64,000 nt of DNA from UBA12077 sp963665525 (GTDB lineage: Bacteria > Bacteroidota > Bacteroidia > Bacteroidales > UBA12077). The notes below the pieces were generated by a model that saw nothing but the letters and a program-made list of their open reading frames with translations, did no database searches and had not been told where the DNA came from. Of the stretch, positions 16,396-24,615 are shown piece by piece; position 1 is the first letter of the stretch; each line of letters opens with the position of its first letter. Location: NCBI GenBank assembly GCA_963665525.1, contig OY762280.1, positions 1,488,001-1,552,000 of the forward strand. The letters run 5' to 3'. A program made the translations under genes and the position numbers.

Positions 16396-17247
16396 ATGAA
16401 AAGTATTGATCAGGAGAAATGGAATTCGTTAAAACGTGAGTTGACTCGTTTATTTTTTATTGGAGTTGGTGTGTTTCTTTTCATATTATTTTTCCAACCA
16501 TTTCCTTTAGAAGCTTTGGATTATAACAACAGATTATTATATGTAACTGGCTTTGGAATTATTACATTTCTTCTTGGATTTAAAGTGCTGGTTCTATTTC
16601 AATTTATTTTTCCTAAATGGTTCCGTGTAAATGAGTGGGAGTTAATGCCTCCTTTTATATTAAGTGTTGTATTGTTAATTTTTACTGTAACGGCTTACTC
16701 TTTCTATATTAGATACGTTGGGAATACAGTTTTAACACTTTATATTCTTTTTAAGATTTTTTTAGTATGCCTTTTGCCAATTATCATTTTAGGGATTTTA
16801 TATAAAAATAAATCATTGGAGATGATAATTAGTGTATTACAAAAACAAAATAAGGATTACTTCAAGCGAATGAAAGAATTTGAAAAAAACGGCAGCAATG
16901 AGAAAATTGAAATAATTTCTGAAAATAAATTTGAAAACTTTAAGGTTTGCTACAAAGATATAATTGCTATCAAATCAGCTGATAATTACATAAAAGTTTA
17001 TATAATTAGAAATAATGTGGTTGAAATGAAAATAATAAGAAATACCTTAAAAAATATAGAATCACAATTAATAAAAAGGAGAGAGTTCATTCGATGTCAC
17101 CGAACAAGTGTTGTGAATGTAGAATATGTTAATAAATTGGTAAAAAACTATAGTGGTTATAGCTTAGAAATAAATGAGTTAAAAGAAAATATTCCTGTTT
17201 CCAGACAATACTTAATAATTGTTAAAGAAGCTCTTTCTGAATTATAA
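16396..17247 (+). CDS. Membrane-bound LytTR transcriptional regulator
   Basis: This 283-residue protein has four predicted transmembrane segments (about 18-36, 48-68, 80-100, 115-136), a short coiled linker (about 140-165) and a C-terminal LytTR DNA-binding domain (about 175-283: YKDIIAIKSADNYIKVYI, FIRCHRTSVVNVEYVNKL, IPVSRQY). Membrane-anchored LytTR proteins usually respond to signals within or at the membrane. It is followed by the methyltransferase gene on the same strand and may regulate it. It lies just beyond the tail of the empty array. Confidence 0.85.
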   Translation: MKSIDQEKWNSLKRELTRLFFIGVGVFLFILFFQPFPLEALDYNNRLLYVTGFGIITFLLGFKVLVLFQFIFPKWFRVNEWELMPPFILSVVLLIFTVTAYSFYIRYVGNTVLTLYILFKIFLVCLLPIIILGILYKNKSLEMIISVLQKQNKDYFKRMKEFEKNGSNEKIEIISENKFENFKVCYKDIIAIKSADNYIKVYIIRNNVVEMKIIRNTLKNIESQLIKRREFIRCHRTSVVNVEYVNKLVKNYSGYSLEINELKENIPVSRQYLIIVKEALSEL

Positions 17248-17388
17248 ATATATTTGTTGTTCGCCCCAAAATATGTGTGTTCACCCCAAAAAAGACAGGT
17301 TCTCCACTTTACAGGTACCATACAACCCAATTGTTTAATTTGTGTTAATTATAACGGTATATTGCAACTAAACCAATCTTATATTATT

Positions 17389-18195
17389 ATGACAAATGTT
17401 GTTGATTTGTATTGCGAATTTCCTGCTGTTCTAAGAAGACCAATGTGGAGAGTATGGCACAATTTACTAATACGTTTTGATAAAGATAGTACAGTAAATT
17501 TTATGAATTATGGTTACGCAGGGTTAAACGGCGATGCTAAATTGGAATTAGATAAAAACGACGAAGAGAATCGTTATTGTATTCAATTATATGATCAGGT
17601 TGTAAATAGTGTTGACCTGGAAAATAAAAAGGTAATTGAAATAGGTTCAGGTAGAGGTGGTGGCGCCAGTTATATTAGTCGTTACTATAAACCAATTAAA
17701 TATGTTGGAGTGGATATTTCTTCTGGAGTAATTAATTTTTGTAATGAAAATTACAAAGTTCCGGGTTTATCATTTATACAAGGTAAAGCCGAAAAAATAC
17801 CTTTTGTGAACGATTCATTTGATGCGGTTGTGAACGTAGAATCTGCTCGATGCTATAGTGATATTAAAGTTTTTTTTAACGAAGTTCATAGAATATTACA
17901 TCAAGATGGACACTTCTTATTTGCTGATATGATTGAACCTGATAAAGTTGGAAAAATAAAAACTGATCTTGTTTCAAGCGGATTTCAAATTAAATCAGAA
18001 AAAGACATTACAAGAAACGTAGCTAAAGGATTAGAGTTTGATACTGAACGCAGAGAGAAACAAATACAGAAAAAAGTCCCTGGCTTTTTAAGAAAATCAT
18101 TTGAGAAATTTGCTGGCACAAAAGGATCTACACGTTATGATTCCTTTTCAAACGGACAATTTCAATATTGGATATTTGTTTTAACCAAAAACTAA
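17389..18195 (+). CDS. Class I SAM-dependent methyltransferase
   Basis: This 268-residue protein has SAM-binding motif I VIEIGSGRGGGASYIS (about 82-97), an acidic end of strand 2 (VGVDIS), and motifs FDAVVNVESARCYSD and HRILHQDGHFLFADM. A paralogue with the same layout lies at 42229. The substrate is unknown; the type resembles small-molecule or lipid methyltransferases rather than rRNA enzymes. The frame is open from 17254, but the ATG at 17389 best matches the paralogue's N-terminus (FPAVLRRPMWRVWHNLL against FKFRENLFRIWYWYV). Confidence 0.82.
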   Translation: MTNVVDLYCEFPAVLRRPMWRVWHNLLIRFDKDSTVNFMNYGYAGLNGDAKLELDKNDEENRYCIQLYDQVVNSVDLENKKVIEIGSGRGGGASYISRYYKPIKYVGVDISSGVINFCNENYKVPGLSFIQGKAEKIPFVNDSFDAVVNVESARCYSDIKVFFNEVHRILHQDGHFLFADMIEPDKVGKIKTDLVSSGFQIKSEKDITRNVAKGLEFDTERREKQIQKKVPGFLRKSFEKFAGTKGSTRYDSFSNGQFQYWIFVLTKN

Positions 18196-18221
18196 TTAAT
18201 CTGTATAATAATTTTTGTTTT

Positions 18222-18267
18222 AAATAAAGGAAGACTTGATTAATTTGAAGATTGTTTTCCTTTATTT
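18222..18267. terminator. Bidirectional terminator
   Basis: AAATAAAGGAA (18222-18232) pairs with TTCCTTTATTT (18257-18267). It separates the convergent methyltransferase and cold-shock-domain genes and has A/T tracts on both sides. Confidence 0.65.
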
Positions 18268-18305
18268 ATTTTAACCTAATTTTGAAAAACTTGATTTAAA
18301 AGCAG

Positions 18306-18755
18306 TTATTTGGAAAGTTTTACTTTTACTGCTGTTAATCCTTTTGTACCTTTTTCAACCTCGTAAGTTACTTTATTTTGTTCTGATATAGAATCAATTG
18401 TATTATTGATATGTACAAAAGAGCTTTCTTTGGTTTCATTATCTTTTATAAAGCCGTATCCTTTTGAATCGTTGTAATAAGATACTACACCAGTTCTAAT
18501 TGGATCAATAATTTCATCTTCTTTCTTTGGGACTCCAACTTCAATATCTTTTAATTTAATATCTTTCTTTTTACTTGGGTCAGGTGGAATAGAAGTAATC
18601 ATACCATTTTCATCGACATAAGCAATCATATCATCTAAACTGCTTTTTTTATCTATTTCTTTACGTTCTAATCTCTTTTTATCTTTTTCTTTTCTCTTTT
18701 TTTCCTTTTTATTTCTTACTTCTCTTTTTTGAAATGTTTCTTGTGATCTACCCAT
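18306..18755 (-). CDS. Cold-shock-domain protein with charged N-terminal extension
   Basis: This 149-residue protein has a very basic, lysine-rich N-terminus (residues 5-40, EKKRKEKDKKRLERKE) and an acidic/proline linker. A C-terminal cold-shock domain (about 85-149) carries RNP1 SKGYGFIKDN and RNP2-like SSFVHINN. It should bind single-stranded RNA or DNA. The extension may add nucleic-acid or ribosome affinity. It is the last gene of a minus-strand group with the sigma factor, a second CSD protein and an RRM protein. Confidence 0.88.
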   Translation of the reverse strand: MGRSQETFQKREVRNKKEKKRKEKDKKRLERKEIDKKSSLDDMIAYVDENGMITSIPPDPSKKKDIKLKDIEVGVPKKEDEIIDPIRTGVVSYYNDSKGYGFIKDNETKESSFVHINNTIDSISEQNKVTYEVEKGTKGLTAVKVKLSK

Positions 18756-18778
18756 AAAGTATTCTTAAATTTTAAGAT

Positions 18779-19645
18779 TTAATAATTGTATAATGATAAG
18801 TTCTCTTTTAAAAGTGATTTTAATTTGATTAAACTTTTACTCTTGATTTGTCTAATGCGTTCTGCCGACATTTGAAATTCATCAGCAATATCGTGTAAGG
18901 AATATTTTTTTGTATTGTTTAAACCGTATACCTTTGTTATGATATTGGCTTCCCTATGTGATAGTTTCATTAAAGCCCTGTTGATATTTGAAGCTATAGA
19001 CTCTTGAATTAACTTGCTATCAGTTGCTGGAATGTTTTCTGTCTGAATAACATCCAATAATGAAAAATCATTTTCGGAATCATTAGATAAAGGCATGTCA
19101 TATGATACAGGTCTTTTCTTTATTGTATTTGCAACGAATACATCATGTTTATCTAATTCTAAAAAATCGGCAATTTCATCATCGCTGGGATCACGTTCAT
19201 ATTCTTGTTCAAGATAAGGTATAGCCTTTGAGATTTTATTTATTGATGAATGCCTGTTTAATGGTAAACGAATAGTTCGAGTTTGTTCTGCAATTGCTTG
19301 GATTATGGCTTGCCTAATCCACCAAACAGCATATGAGATAAATTTAAAGCCTCGTGTTTCATCAAATCGCTTTGCCGCTCTAACCAATCCCAAATTTCCT
19401 TCATTTATTAAATCTGAAAATGATAAACCTTGATTTTGGTACTGTTTTGCTACGGAAACTACAAACCGCAAATTGGCAACAACCAATTTATCAAGAGCAA
19501 TTTGATCTCCAATTTTTATACGTATCGTTAATTCTGTTTCTTCGTCGGCAGAGATCATTGGAAACTTACTTATGTCTTGAAAATATCTATTTATAGATTC
19601 TCCTGAACGATGAGTAATTTGTTGTTTAATTTTTAACTGCCGCAT
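18779..19645 (-). CDS. RpoD-like sigma-70 factor (probable alternative paralogue)
   Basis: This 288-residue sigma factor has region 1.2 (SINRYFQDISKFPMISADEE), regions 2.1-2.4 (NLRFVVSVAKQYQNQGLSF, GNLGLVRAAKRFDETRGFKF, YAVWWIRQAI), region 3 and region 4 with a C-terminal helix-turn-helix (SLHDIADEFQMSAERIRQIK). The length and the MRQLKI start equal those of the Bacteroidota housekeeping RpoD. Several normally invariant positions in regions 1.2 and 3 differ, and the neighbours are cold-response genes, so I infer a second, stress-related copy. A terminator lies between it and the upstream csp gene. Confidence 0.85.
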   Translation of the reverse strand: MRQLKIKQQITHRSGESINRYFQDISKFPMISADEETELTIRIKIGDQIALDKLVVANLRFVVSVAKQYQNQGLSFSDLINEGNLGLVRAAKRFDETRGFKFISYAVWWIRQAIIQAIAEQTRTIRLPLNRHSSINKISKAIPYLEQEYERDPSDDEIADFLELDKHDVFVANTIKKRPVSYDMPLSNDSENDFSLLDVIQTENIPATDSKLIQESIASNINRALMKLSHREANIITKVYGLNNTKKYSLHDIADEFQMSAERIRQIKSKSLIKLKSLLKENLSLYNY

Positions 19646-19661
19646 TTTTTTAGATATAAAA

Positions 19662-19696
19662 ATACCAATCCAAATTATCTATTCGGATTGGTATTA
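19662..19696 (-). terminator. Terminator after csp gene
   Basis: On the minus strand AATTAATACCAATCC pairs with GGATTGGTATTTTTA (hairpin 19662-19696, ending in a T run). It ends the RRM-csp transcript upstream of the sigma gene. Confidence 0.7.
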
Positions 19697-19708
19697 ATTG
19701 ATAGTAAT

Positions 19709-19906
19709 TTAAGCCACTTTTACATTAATGGCTGATAGTCCTTTTTCGCCTTCTTTTGTTTCAAAAACAACTTCTTGACCATCTTGTAAATCTGTGTATG
19801 AATTCTCAAGACCTGAACGGTGAACAAAAATATCTTCACCTTTTTCGTTTTCAATAAATCCAAATCCTTTGGTTCTATTGTACCATTTAACTTTTCCTTT
19901 TAACAT
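19709..19906 (-). CDS. CspA-family cold-shock protein
   Basis: This 65-residue single cold-shock domain has RNP1 KGFGFIEN and RNP2 DIFVHRSGL, framed by the usual start GKVKWYNRTKGFG and the end GEKGLSAINVKV. The length is normal for the family. It acts as an RNA chaperone. It lies 6 bp after the RRM gene, so the two are co-transcribed from the long-leader promoter near 20382. Confidence 0.93.
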   Translation of the reverse strand: MLKGKVKWYNRTKGFGFIENEKGEDIFVHRSGLENSYTDLQDGQEVVFETKEGEKGLSAINVKVA

Positions 19907-19912
19907 AATATA

Positions 19913-20164
19913 TTAATATTGTTTTCTAGGTCTAGCCTCATTAACTACTATTTCTCTACTTTCAAAAGTAGCACCATGAAGATCTTCAATTGCATTTTTT
20001 GCTTCAGAAGTATCTTCCATTGTTACAAATCCAAATCCTTTGCTTCTTCCATTGAATTTGTCAGTAATAATTCTTGCAGAACCAACGGTTCCATAATCTT
20101 CGAATATCCTTTCCAGGTCATTCTCTTGAACCTTATAATCAAGGTTCCCCACATAAATGTTCAT
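19913..20164 (-). CDS. RRM RNA-binding protein
   Basis: This 83-residue protein is a single RNA recognition motif: RNP2 IYVGNL (residues 2-7) and RNP1 KGFGFVTM (about 42-49). It has a short basic tail (ARPRKQY) and lacks the glycine-rich tail of plant or cyanobacterial relatives. Such proteins are cold- or stress-linked RNA chaperones in Bacteroidota. It is the first gene of the csp transcript. Confidence 0.93.
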   Translation of the reverse strand: MNIYVGNLDYKVQENDLERIFEDYGTVGSARIITDKFNGRSKGFGFVTMEDTSEAKNAIEDLHGATFESREIVVNEARPRKQY

Positions 20165-20651
20165 GTTTAAATAATTTAATTTGTTTAGTAATAGTCAGGT
20201 AGTCTTTCTAATATATTTACCATAAGATGTATCAGTATTATGTTCTAATTGTGATAATCCTGTAGCGAAAAACTTTAGCAGAACCTCCTATTATTTTTAA
20301 AATAGATCTAAAAAGGTGAGTAGTGTTGAACTAATAATGAAGTATTAGTAAATAGCTCGCGTTCTCAAAACTAAATCTTGGCAAATGTATGCATTATATT
20401 TGATAAACACACTATAAATTAAAAGTTTTTGATTTTTAATTACTTATAAAATGGAAACCTATTATTACTGCATGTTTATTTCATGACATTTTTTACACAT
20501 ATAACGTAAAATATAATTTTCATTTAAACAATTTGCAGCACTGTAACAAATTGTTTAAACTTTCATTGTTTTAATAATATCAAGTTTACAATGGTTTTTT
20601 AATATTGTATATTTGTAATTAACGAAACGTTAGATTATTATTAAGTGATAA
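20165..20651. promoter_or_regulatory. Long leader and divergent promoter region
   Basis: On the minus strand, TACATTTG (complement of 20382-20389) fits the Bacteroidota -7 element and would give a leader of about 210 nt before the RRM gene, as is common for cold-shock transcripts. An AGGAGG-like tract is also present (complement of 20284-20289). On the plus strand, TATATTTG (20608-20615) is a -7 candidate for the AraC-type gene at 20652. No gene is seen in this 487-bp gap. Confidence 0.5.
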
Positions 20652-21212
20652 ATGAAACTATATATTAGAAATATGGTATGTATACGCTGCCAAATGGTAG
20701 TAAAGTCGGAGTTGGAAAAACTCGGATTACATCATATTTATGTTAAAATTGGAGAAGCTAATATTATAGAAGATATCAAGCCAGGTCAGATAAAACAACT
20801 AGATAAAGAATTGAAAAAGTGGGGTTTAGAATTAATGGACAATAAAAAGAGTATACTTGTCGAAAAGATAAAGGGCTCAATTATAGAGTTAGTGCATTAT
20901 ACTGATGAGCAAATAAAAGTAAATTTATCTGATTACCTAAGTGAAAAGCTTAATTATGATTACACGTATCTTGCAAATTTATTTGCAGAAGTAAAAGGAA
21001 CTACTATCGAGAAATTTTATATTGCTCATAAAATTGAAAAAGTTAAAGAGCTTATTATTTATGACGAACTAAATTTGTCAGAAATAGCCTATAAAATGCA
21101 TTATAGTAGTGTGGCACATCTTTCAAATCAGTTTAAAAAACACACAGGTTTAACTCCATCTCACTTCAAAGCCTTAAAAGATCGACGAAGAACATCGCTT
21201 AATGATGTGTGA
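20652..21212 (+). CDS. AraC-family regulator with HMA-like N-terminal domain
   Basis: This 186-residue protein's N-terminal 70 residues resemble a heavy-metal-associated fold with a short Cys pair (MVCIRC, Cys10/Cys13). The C-terminal AraC/XylS double HTH (about 85-180) shows YLANLFAEVKGTTIEKFYI and LSEIAYKMHYSSVAHLSNQF then KKHTGLTPSHFK. I recall the same pairing in other Bacteroidota regulators, often near metal-transport genes; no metal-efflux gene is adjacent here. The target is unknown. Confidence 0.85.
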   Translation: MKLYIRNMVCIRCQMVVKSELEKLGLHHIYVKIGEANIIEDIKPGQIKQLDKELKKWGLELMDNKKSILVEKIKGSIIELVHYTDEQIKVNLSDYLSEKLNYDYTYLANLFAEVKGTTIEKFYIAHKIEKVKELIIYDELNLSEIAYKMHYSSVAHLSNQFKKHTGLTPSHFKALKDRRRTSLNDV

Positions 21213-21367
21213 ATCTTATAAAACATTCTAAGAATATTGTAATCCCTATTTATGAATCATGTTGTAATTTTGGAGAAAAGAAATAGTTTCTGAACTAATA
21301 ATGTTCTCTTCAAATTCATTAAGAATTTTATAAGTTGTTTTTTGAATTAAAAGCATACTAATTATAG

Positions 21368-22849
21368 ATGAAAGTTCTACTTATATATCCTGTTTGTCCG
21401 GACTCTTATTGGAGTTTTAAATATGCTTTAAAGTTTATTTTCAAAAAAGCTGCAATTCCTCCATTGGGATTAATTACAGTATCAGCAATGCTGCCTTCCT
21501 CATGGAAGAAAAAGCTGGTAGATATGAATGTATCAAAACTTAGTGAAAAAGATATTATTTGGGCTGATTATATTTTTATTGGTGCAATGTATATTCAAAA
21601 AAGATCGGTAGACGAAGTAATAAAGCTTTGTCAAAAATACCATAAAAAGATTGTTGCCGGCGGACCATATTTTACTCAGGAATTTAAGAACTTTCCGCAT
21701 ATTGATCATTTGGTTTTAAATGAAGCTGAAATTACTTTGCCCTTATTCTTAGAAGATTTACAGTGTGGTAAAGCAAAACGAATTTATAAAACCAACGAAT
21801 TTGCTGACCTTTCTAAAACTCCGACTCCTGATTATCATCTGCTGAAAAGAAATAAGTATGCCTATATGAATGTACAGGTTTCACGTGGATGCCCTTTTTC
21901 ATGCAATTTTTGCGAAATTACTGCTTTATTTGGAAGAAAGGTAAGAATGAAGAGTTCAGTTCAGGTTAATAATGAGTTACAAGCTTTATATAATCTTAAA
22001 TGGCGTGGATCAGTTTTTATTGTTGATGACAACTTTATTGGAAATAAGAATAAAGTAAAAGAGAACTTACTTCCAAGTATGAAAAAATGGATGAAACTCC
22101 ATAAATACCCCTTTGTGTTTAATACTGAAACTTCAATTAATATTGCTGATGATGAAGAATTAATGTCTCTTATGACTGAAGCAGGATTTAACTCAACATT
22201 TATTGGGATTGAAACTCCTGAAGAAGAATCTTTACTCGAATGCAATAAATTACAAAACAAAAACCGTAATTTACTTGAGAGTGTAAAAAAGATACAAAGA
22301 GCAGGCTTGCAAGTTTCAGGTGGTTTTATTGTGGGTTTTGATTCGGATTCACCTTCTGTTTTTCAACGACAGATAGATTTTATTCAGCAAAGTGGAATTG
22401 TTTCGGCAATGGTTGGCTTATTAAATGCACCAAAGAACACTAAATTATATCAACAATTAAAATCAGAAAATAGATTAATAAAACAAGCTTCGGGGAATAA
22501 TACTGATTTATCAATGAATTTTATTCCTAAAATGAACTATCACGATCTTATTGCTGGCTATAAAAAGATCATAGCAGAAATATATTCAACTAAACCTTAT
22601 TATAAAAGGGTGCGGCTTCTATTATCAAATTACAATAATAAAAGCAAGTGTCAAACTAAAGTTAGTTTTAAACTTTTATTGAGCGCCTTAAAATCAGTAT
22701 TCATTATCGGTTTTTTTAATAAGGGCAGAATCGAATATTGGAAATTAATATTTTGGACATTGATAAAACAACCGACTTTAATAATTGATGCAATAACATT
22801 TACTGTTTTCGGATATCATTACAGAAAGGTTTTTGGCATAAGCAAATAG
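21368..22849 (+). CDS. B12-binding-domain radical SAM protein (DUF4070-like)
   Basis: This 493-residue protein has an N-terminal B12-binding-like Rossmann domain (about 1-130: MKVLLIYPVCPDS, AAIPPLGLITVSAML, IIWADYIFIGAMY). The radical SAM core has VSRGCPFSCNFCEI (Cys175, 179, 182), FIVDDNFIGNK and FIGIETPEEESL. The C-terminal part (about 380-493) is helical, with a hydrophobic stretch. The family includes methyltransferases and hopanoid-modifying enzymes; the substrate cannot be named. It stands alone between the AraC and cupin genes. Confidence 0.85.
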   Translation: MKVLLIYPVCPDSYWSFKYALKFIFKKAAIPPLGLITVSAMLPSSWKKKLVDMNVSKLSEKDIIWADYIFIGAMYIQKRSVDEVIKLCQKYHKKIVAGGPYFTQEFKNFPHIDHLVLNEAEITLPLFLEDLQCGKAKRIYKTNEFADLSKTPTPDYHLLKRNKYAYMNVQVSRGCPFSCNFCEITALFGRKVRMKSSVQVNNELQALYNLKWRGSVFIVDDNFIGNKNKVKENLLPSMKKWMKLHKYPFVFNTETSINIADDEELMSLMTEAGFNSTFIGIETPEEESLLECNKLQNKNRNLLESVKKIQRAGLQVSGGFIVGFDSDSPSVFQRQIDFIQQSGIVSAMVGLLNAPKNTKLYQQLKSENRLIKQASGNNTDLSMNFIPKMNYHDLIAGYKKIIAEIYSTKPYYKRVRLLLSNYNNKSKCQTKVSFKLLLSALKSVFIIGFFNKGRIEYWKLIFWTLIKQPTLIIDAITFTVFGYHYRKVFGISK

Positions 22850-22946
22850 GCTCAGAAATGTATGAATCATGTAAGTCATATAATTAATTGTGTAACGCTT
22901 TCCGATCTTATATGCATTATCTTTATCAGTAACTGATATAAGAATC

Positions 22947-23297
22947 ATGCAAGAACATGAAATAGAAAAAGCCAAAACACATATTTTAATAGAAATAATT
23001 GAGTATGTGCCTAAATCGGTGGTTTCTAAAACCATTATACGAAAAACAACCGGAAATGTAAGCGTTGTTGCCATTGATACTGGGGAAATCCTTGCTGAAA
23101 AAATTTCACCATTCGATACTTTTATTCAAATTATAGATGGCAATGCCGAAGTGGTGATCGATGAAGATTCTAACAAACTTATAACTGGAGAAGCAATTAT
23201 AATACCTGCTCATACTTCCCATGTAGTAAAAGCAAATGAGCGTTTTAAAATGATTTCCACAATTATAAAAAGTGGATATAATGAAGCTATTTTTTGA
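22947..23297 (+). CDS. Cupin-domain protein
   Basis: This 116-residue single-domain protein has a conserved beta-barrel: FDTFIQIIDGNAEVVIDE, GEAIIIPAHTSHVVKANE and FKMISTIIKS. The usual metal-binding His pair of motif 1 is replaced (DTFIQII), while one His of motif 2 is kept (AHTSH). It may be a small-ligand binder rather than a dioxygenase. It lies 44 bp before the histidine kinase gene on the same strand, suggesting joint expression. Confidence 0.82.
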   Translation: MQEHEIEKAKTHILIEIIEYVPKSVVSKTIIRKTTGNVSVVAIDTGEILAEKISPFDTFIQIIDGNAEVVIDEDSNKLITGEAIIIPAHTSHVVKANERFKMISTIIKSGYNEAIF

Positions 23298-23341
23298 TAC
23301 TTCAATATTGTATTTAAAATGACTGATACACAAAAGATACA

Positions 23342-24163
23342 ATGAGAAATAAAAACTCAAATAAAACTAAGAATAAAGATTCTAAAACATCTGATGAAAA
23401 CTCAAAAAAGAAGTTTTTAGATGAGTATTTTAAGCAATTACAAAATGACCATGATGCTAAGATTGATAGTATAATTGAAAAGAACAAAAAGCTTTTAGCT
23501 ATTCTGGCACATGATATTAGAGGCCCGATGGGATTAGTTGTGGGGCATTTACGTTTATTAAAAAATAGAATTAATAACTATAATGAGAATGAGACTAAAG
23601 AAGGAATTGAAAATGCATTAAAATCTGCAGAGAAATCTTTCTTATTACTTGAAAATCTTCTAAACTGGGCAACCACTGAAAATAATACTAAAACATTTCA
23701 GCAGGAATATATTGATTTAAAATTATTAATTCAAGATGAATTGGAAAATATAAATTCTTTTGCTCATAAAAGACAAATTAATATTTATTTAAAAGATTTC
23801 CTGAATACTGAAATATTTGTTGATGCTAATATGATTAAAACCTTATTTAGAAATATTTTGCATAATGCTATAAAAAATACCTTCATAAAGGGTGAAATAA
23901 TAATTAGTATAATCAAACAAACAGAATTTGTTGAAATTTCGATTAAAGATAATGGAATAGGAATAAAAGAAGAAAACCTTAAATCTCTATTTAGGGCTAA
24001 AAGTGACGATCCTAATCCAAATAAAAGTAAAAAGAATGGTAAGGGATTTGGATTAGTTTTTTGTAAAGAGATAATCGATTTACACAAAGGGAAAATAGGA
24101 GTAACTAGCGAGAGAGGAACAGGAAGCGAATTCAAATTTACGTTGCCCTTAGGTCCAATCTAG
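23342..24163 (+). CDS. Cytoplasmic sensor histidine kinase
   Basis: This 273-residue protein has no transmembrane segment. A charged N-terminal coil (1-50) precedes the HisKA phosphoacceptor helix with H57 in LAHDIRGPMG. HATPase_c follows: N-box NILHNAIKNT, G1 DNGIGI, G2 GKGFGLVFCKEII and the end GTGSEFKFTLPL. No receiver or cognate response regulator is adjacent, so the input may come from a partner such as the upstream cupin. Two tiny genes follow it. Confidence 0.9.
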   Translation: MRNKNSNKTKNKDSKTSDENSKKKFLDEYFKQLQNDHDAKIDSIIEKNKKLLAILAHDIRGPMGLVVGHLRLLKNRINNYNENETKEGIENALKSAEKSFLLLENLLNWATTENNTKTFQQEYIDLKLLIQDELENINSFAHKRQINIYLKDFLNTEIFVDANMIKTLFRNILHNAIKNTFIKGEIIISIIKQTEFVEISIKDNGIGIKEENLKSLFRAKSDDPNPNKSKKNGKGFGLVFCKEIIDLHKGKIGVTSERGTGSEFKFTLPLGPI

Positions 24164-24206
24164 AAATGCAAAATTTCATATATAATAATGATTAAAAACA
24201 AATACT

Positions 24207-24329
24207 ATGACAAAAAGTAAAGGTGGAAATCCTAAAAATGATAAAAAAGTTCCAGCTAAAAATTTGAAAGAAAAAAGGGCAGCAAAAGCTGCTAAAAGAG
24301 CAGAAAAAAATAGAGCTAGCGAAGCATAA
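24207..24329 (+). CDS. Very small basic lysine/alanine-rich protein
   Basis: This is a 40-residue ORF from ATG 24207: MTKSKGGNPKNDKKVPAKN, then LKEKRAAKAAKRAEKNRA. It is highly basic and likely disordered, possibly nucleic-acid binding. Spacing after the kinase (43 bp) and correct direction make it plausible. No family is recognised. Confidence 0.55.
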   Translation: MTKSKGGNPKNDKKVPAKNLKEKRAAKAAKRAEKNRASEA

Positions 24330-24366
24330 AAGTGTTTCTATTTTCTTATTAATAAAACCTTTGTAA

Positions 24367-24528
24367 ATGAGTGATAAAAAAGCAAATAATTTTAGTTCAC
24401 CTGATTTAAGCAAGTTGCAAGCTGTAATTGTCGATCATAGAACAACAATATATATTCCTTTAGGTGCTGATAAGGTAAAAGCGAAGAGTCGATATTTGTA
24501 TCAAATGAATAGCAAGTATAGTAGGTAA
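24367..24528 (+). CDS. Small protein of unknown function
   Basis: This is a 53-residue ORF: MSDKKANNFSSPDLSKLQ, VIVDHRTTIYIPLGADKV, KAKSRYLYQMNSKY. It lies 37 bp after the preceding tiny gene on the same strand. The balanced composition and beta-like pattern suggest a real small protein, but I know no homologue. Confidence 0.5.
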   Translation: MSDKKANNFSSPDLSKLQAVIVDHRTTIYIPLGADKVKAKSRYLYQMNSKYSR

Positions 24529-24615
24529 ATATAATTATGGCAATACTAGTATTGTATATTTTCACAATACAATGTGGATTATTATACCTATTTAAATGGA
24601 TAAACTTATGAAATT

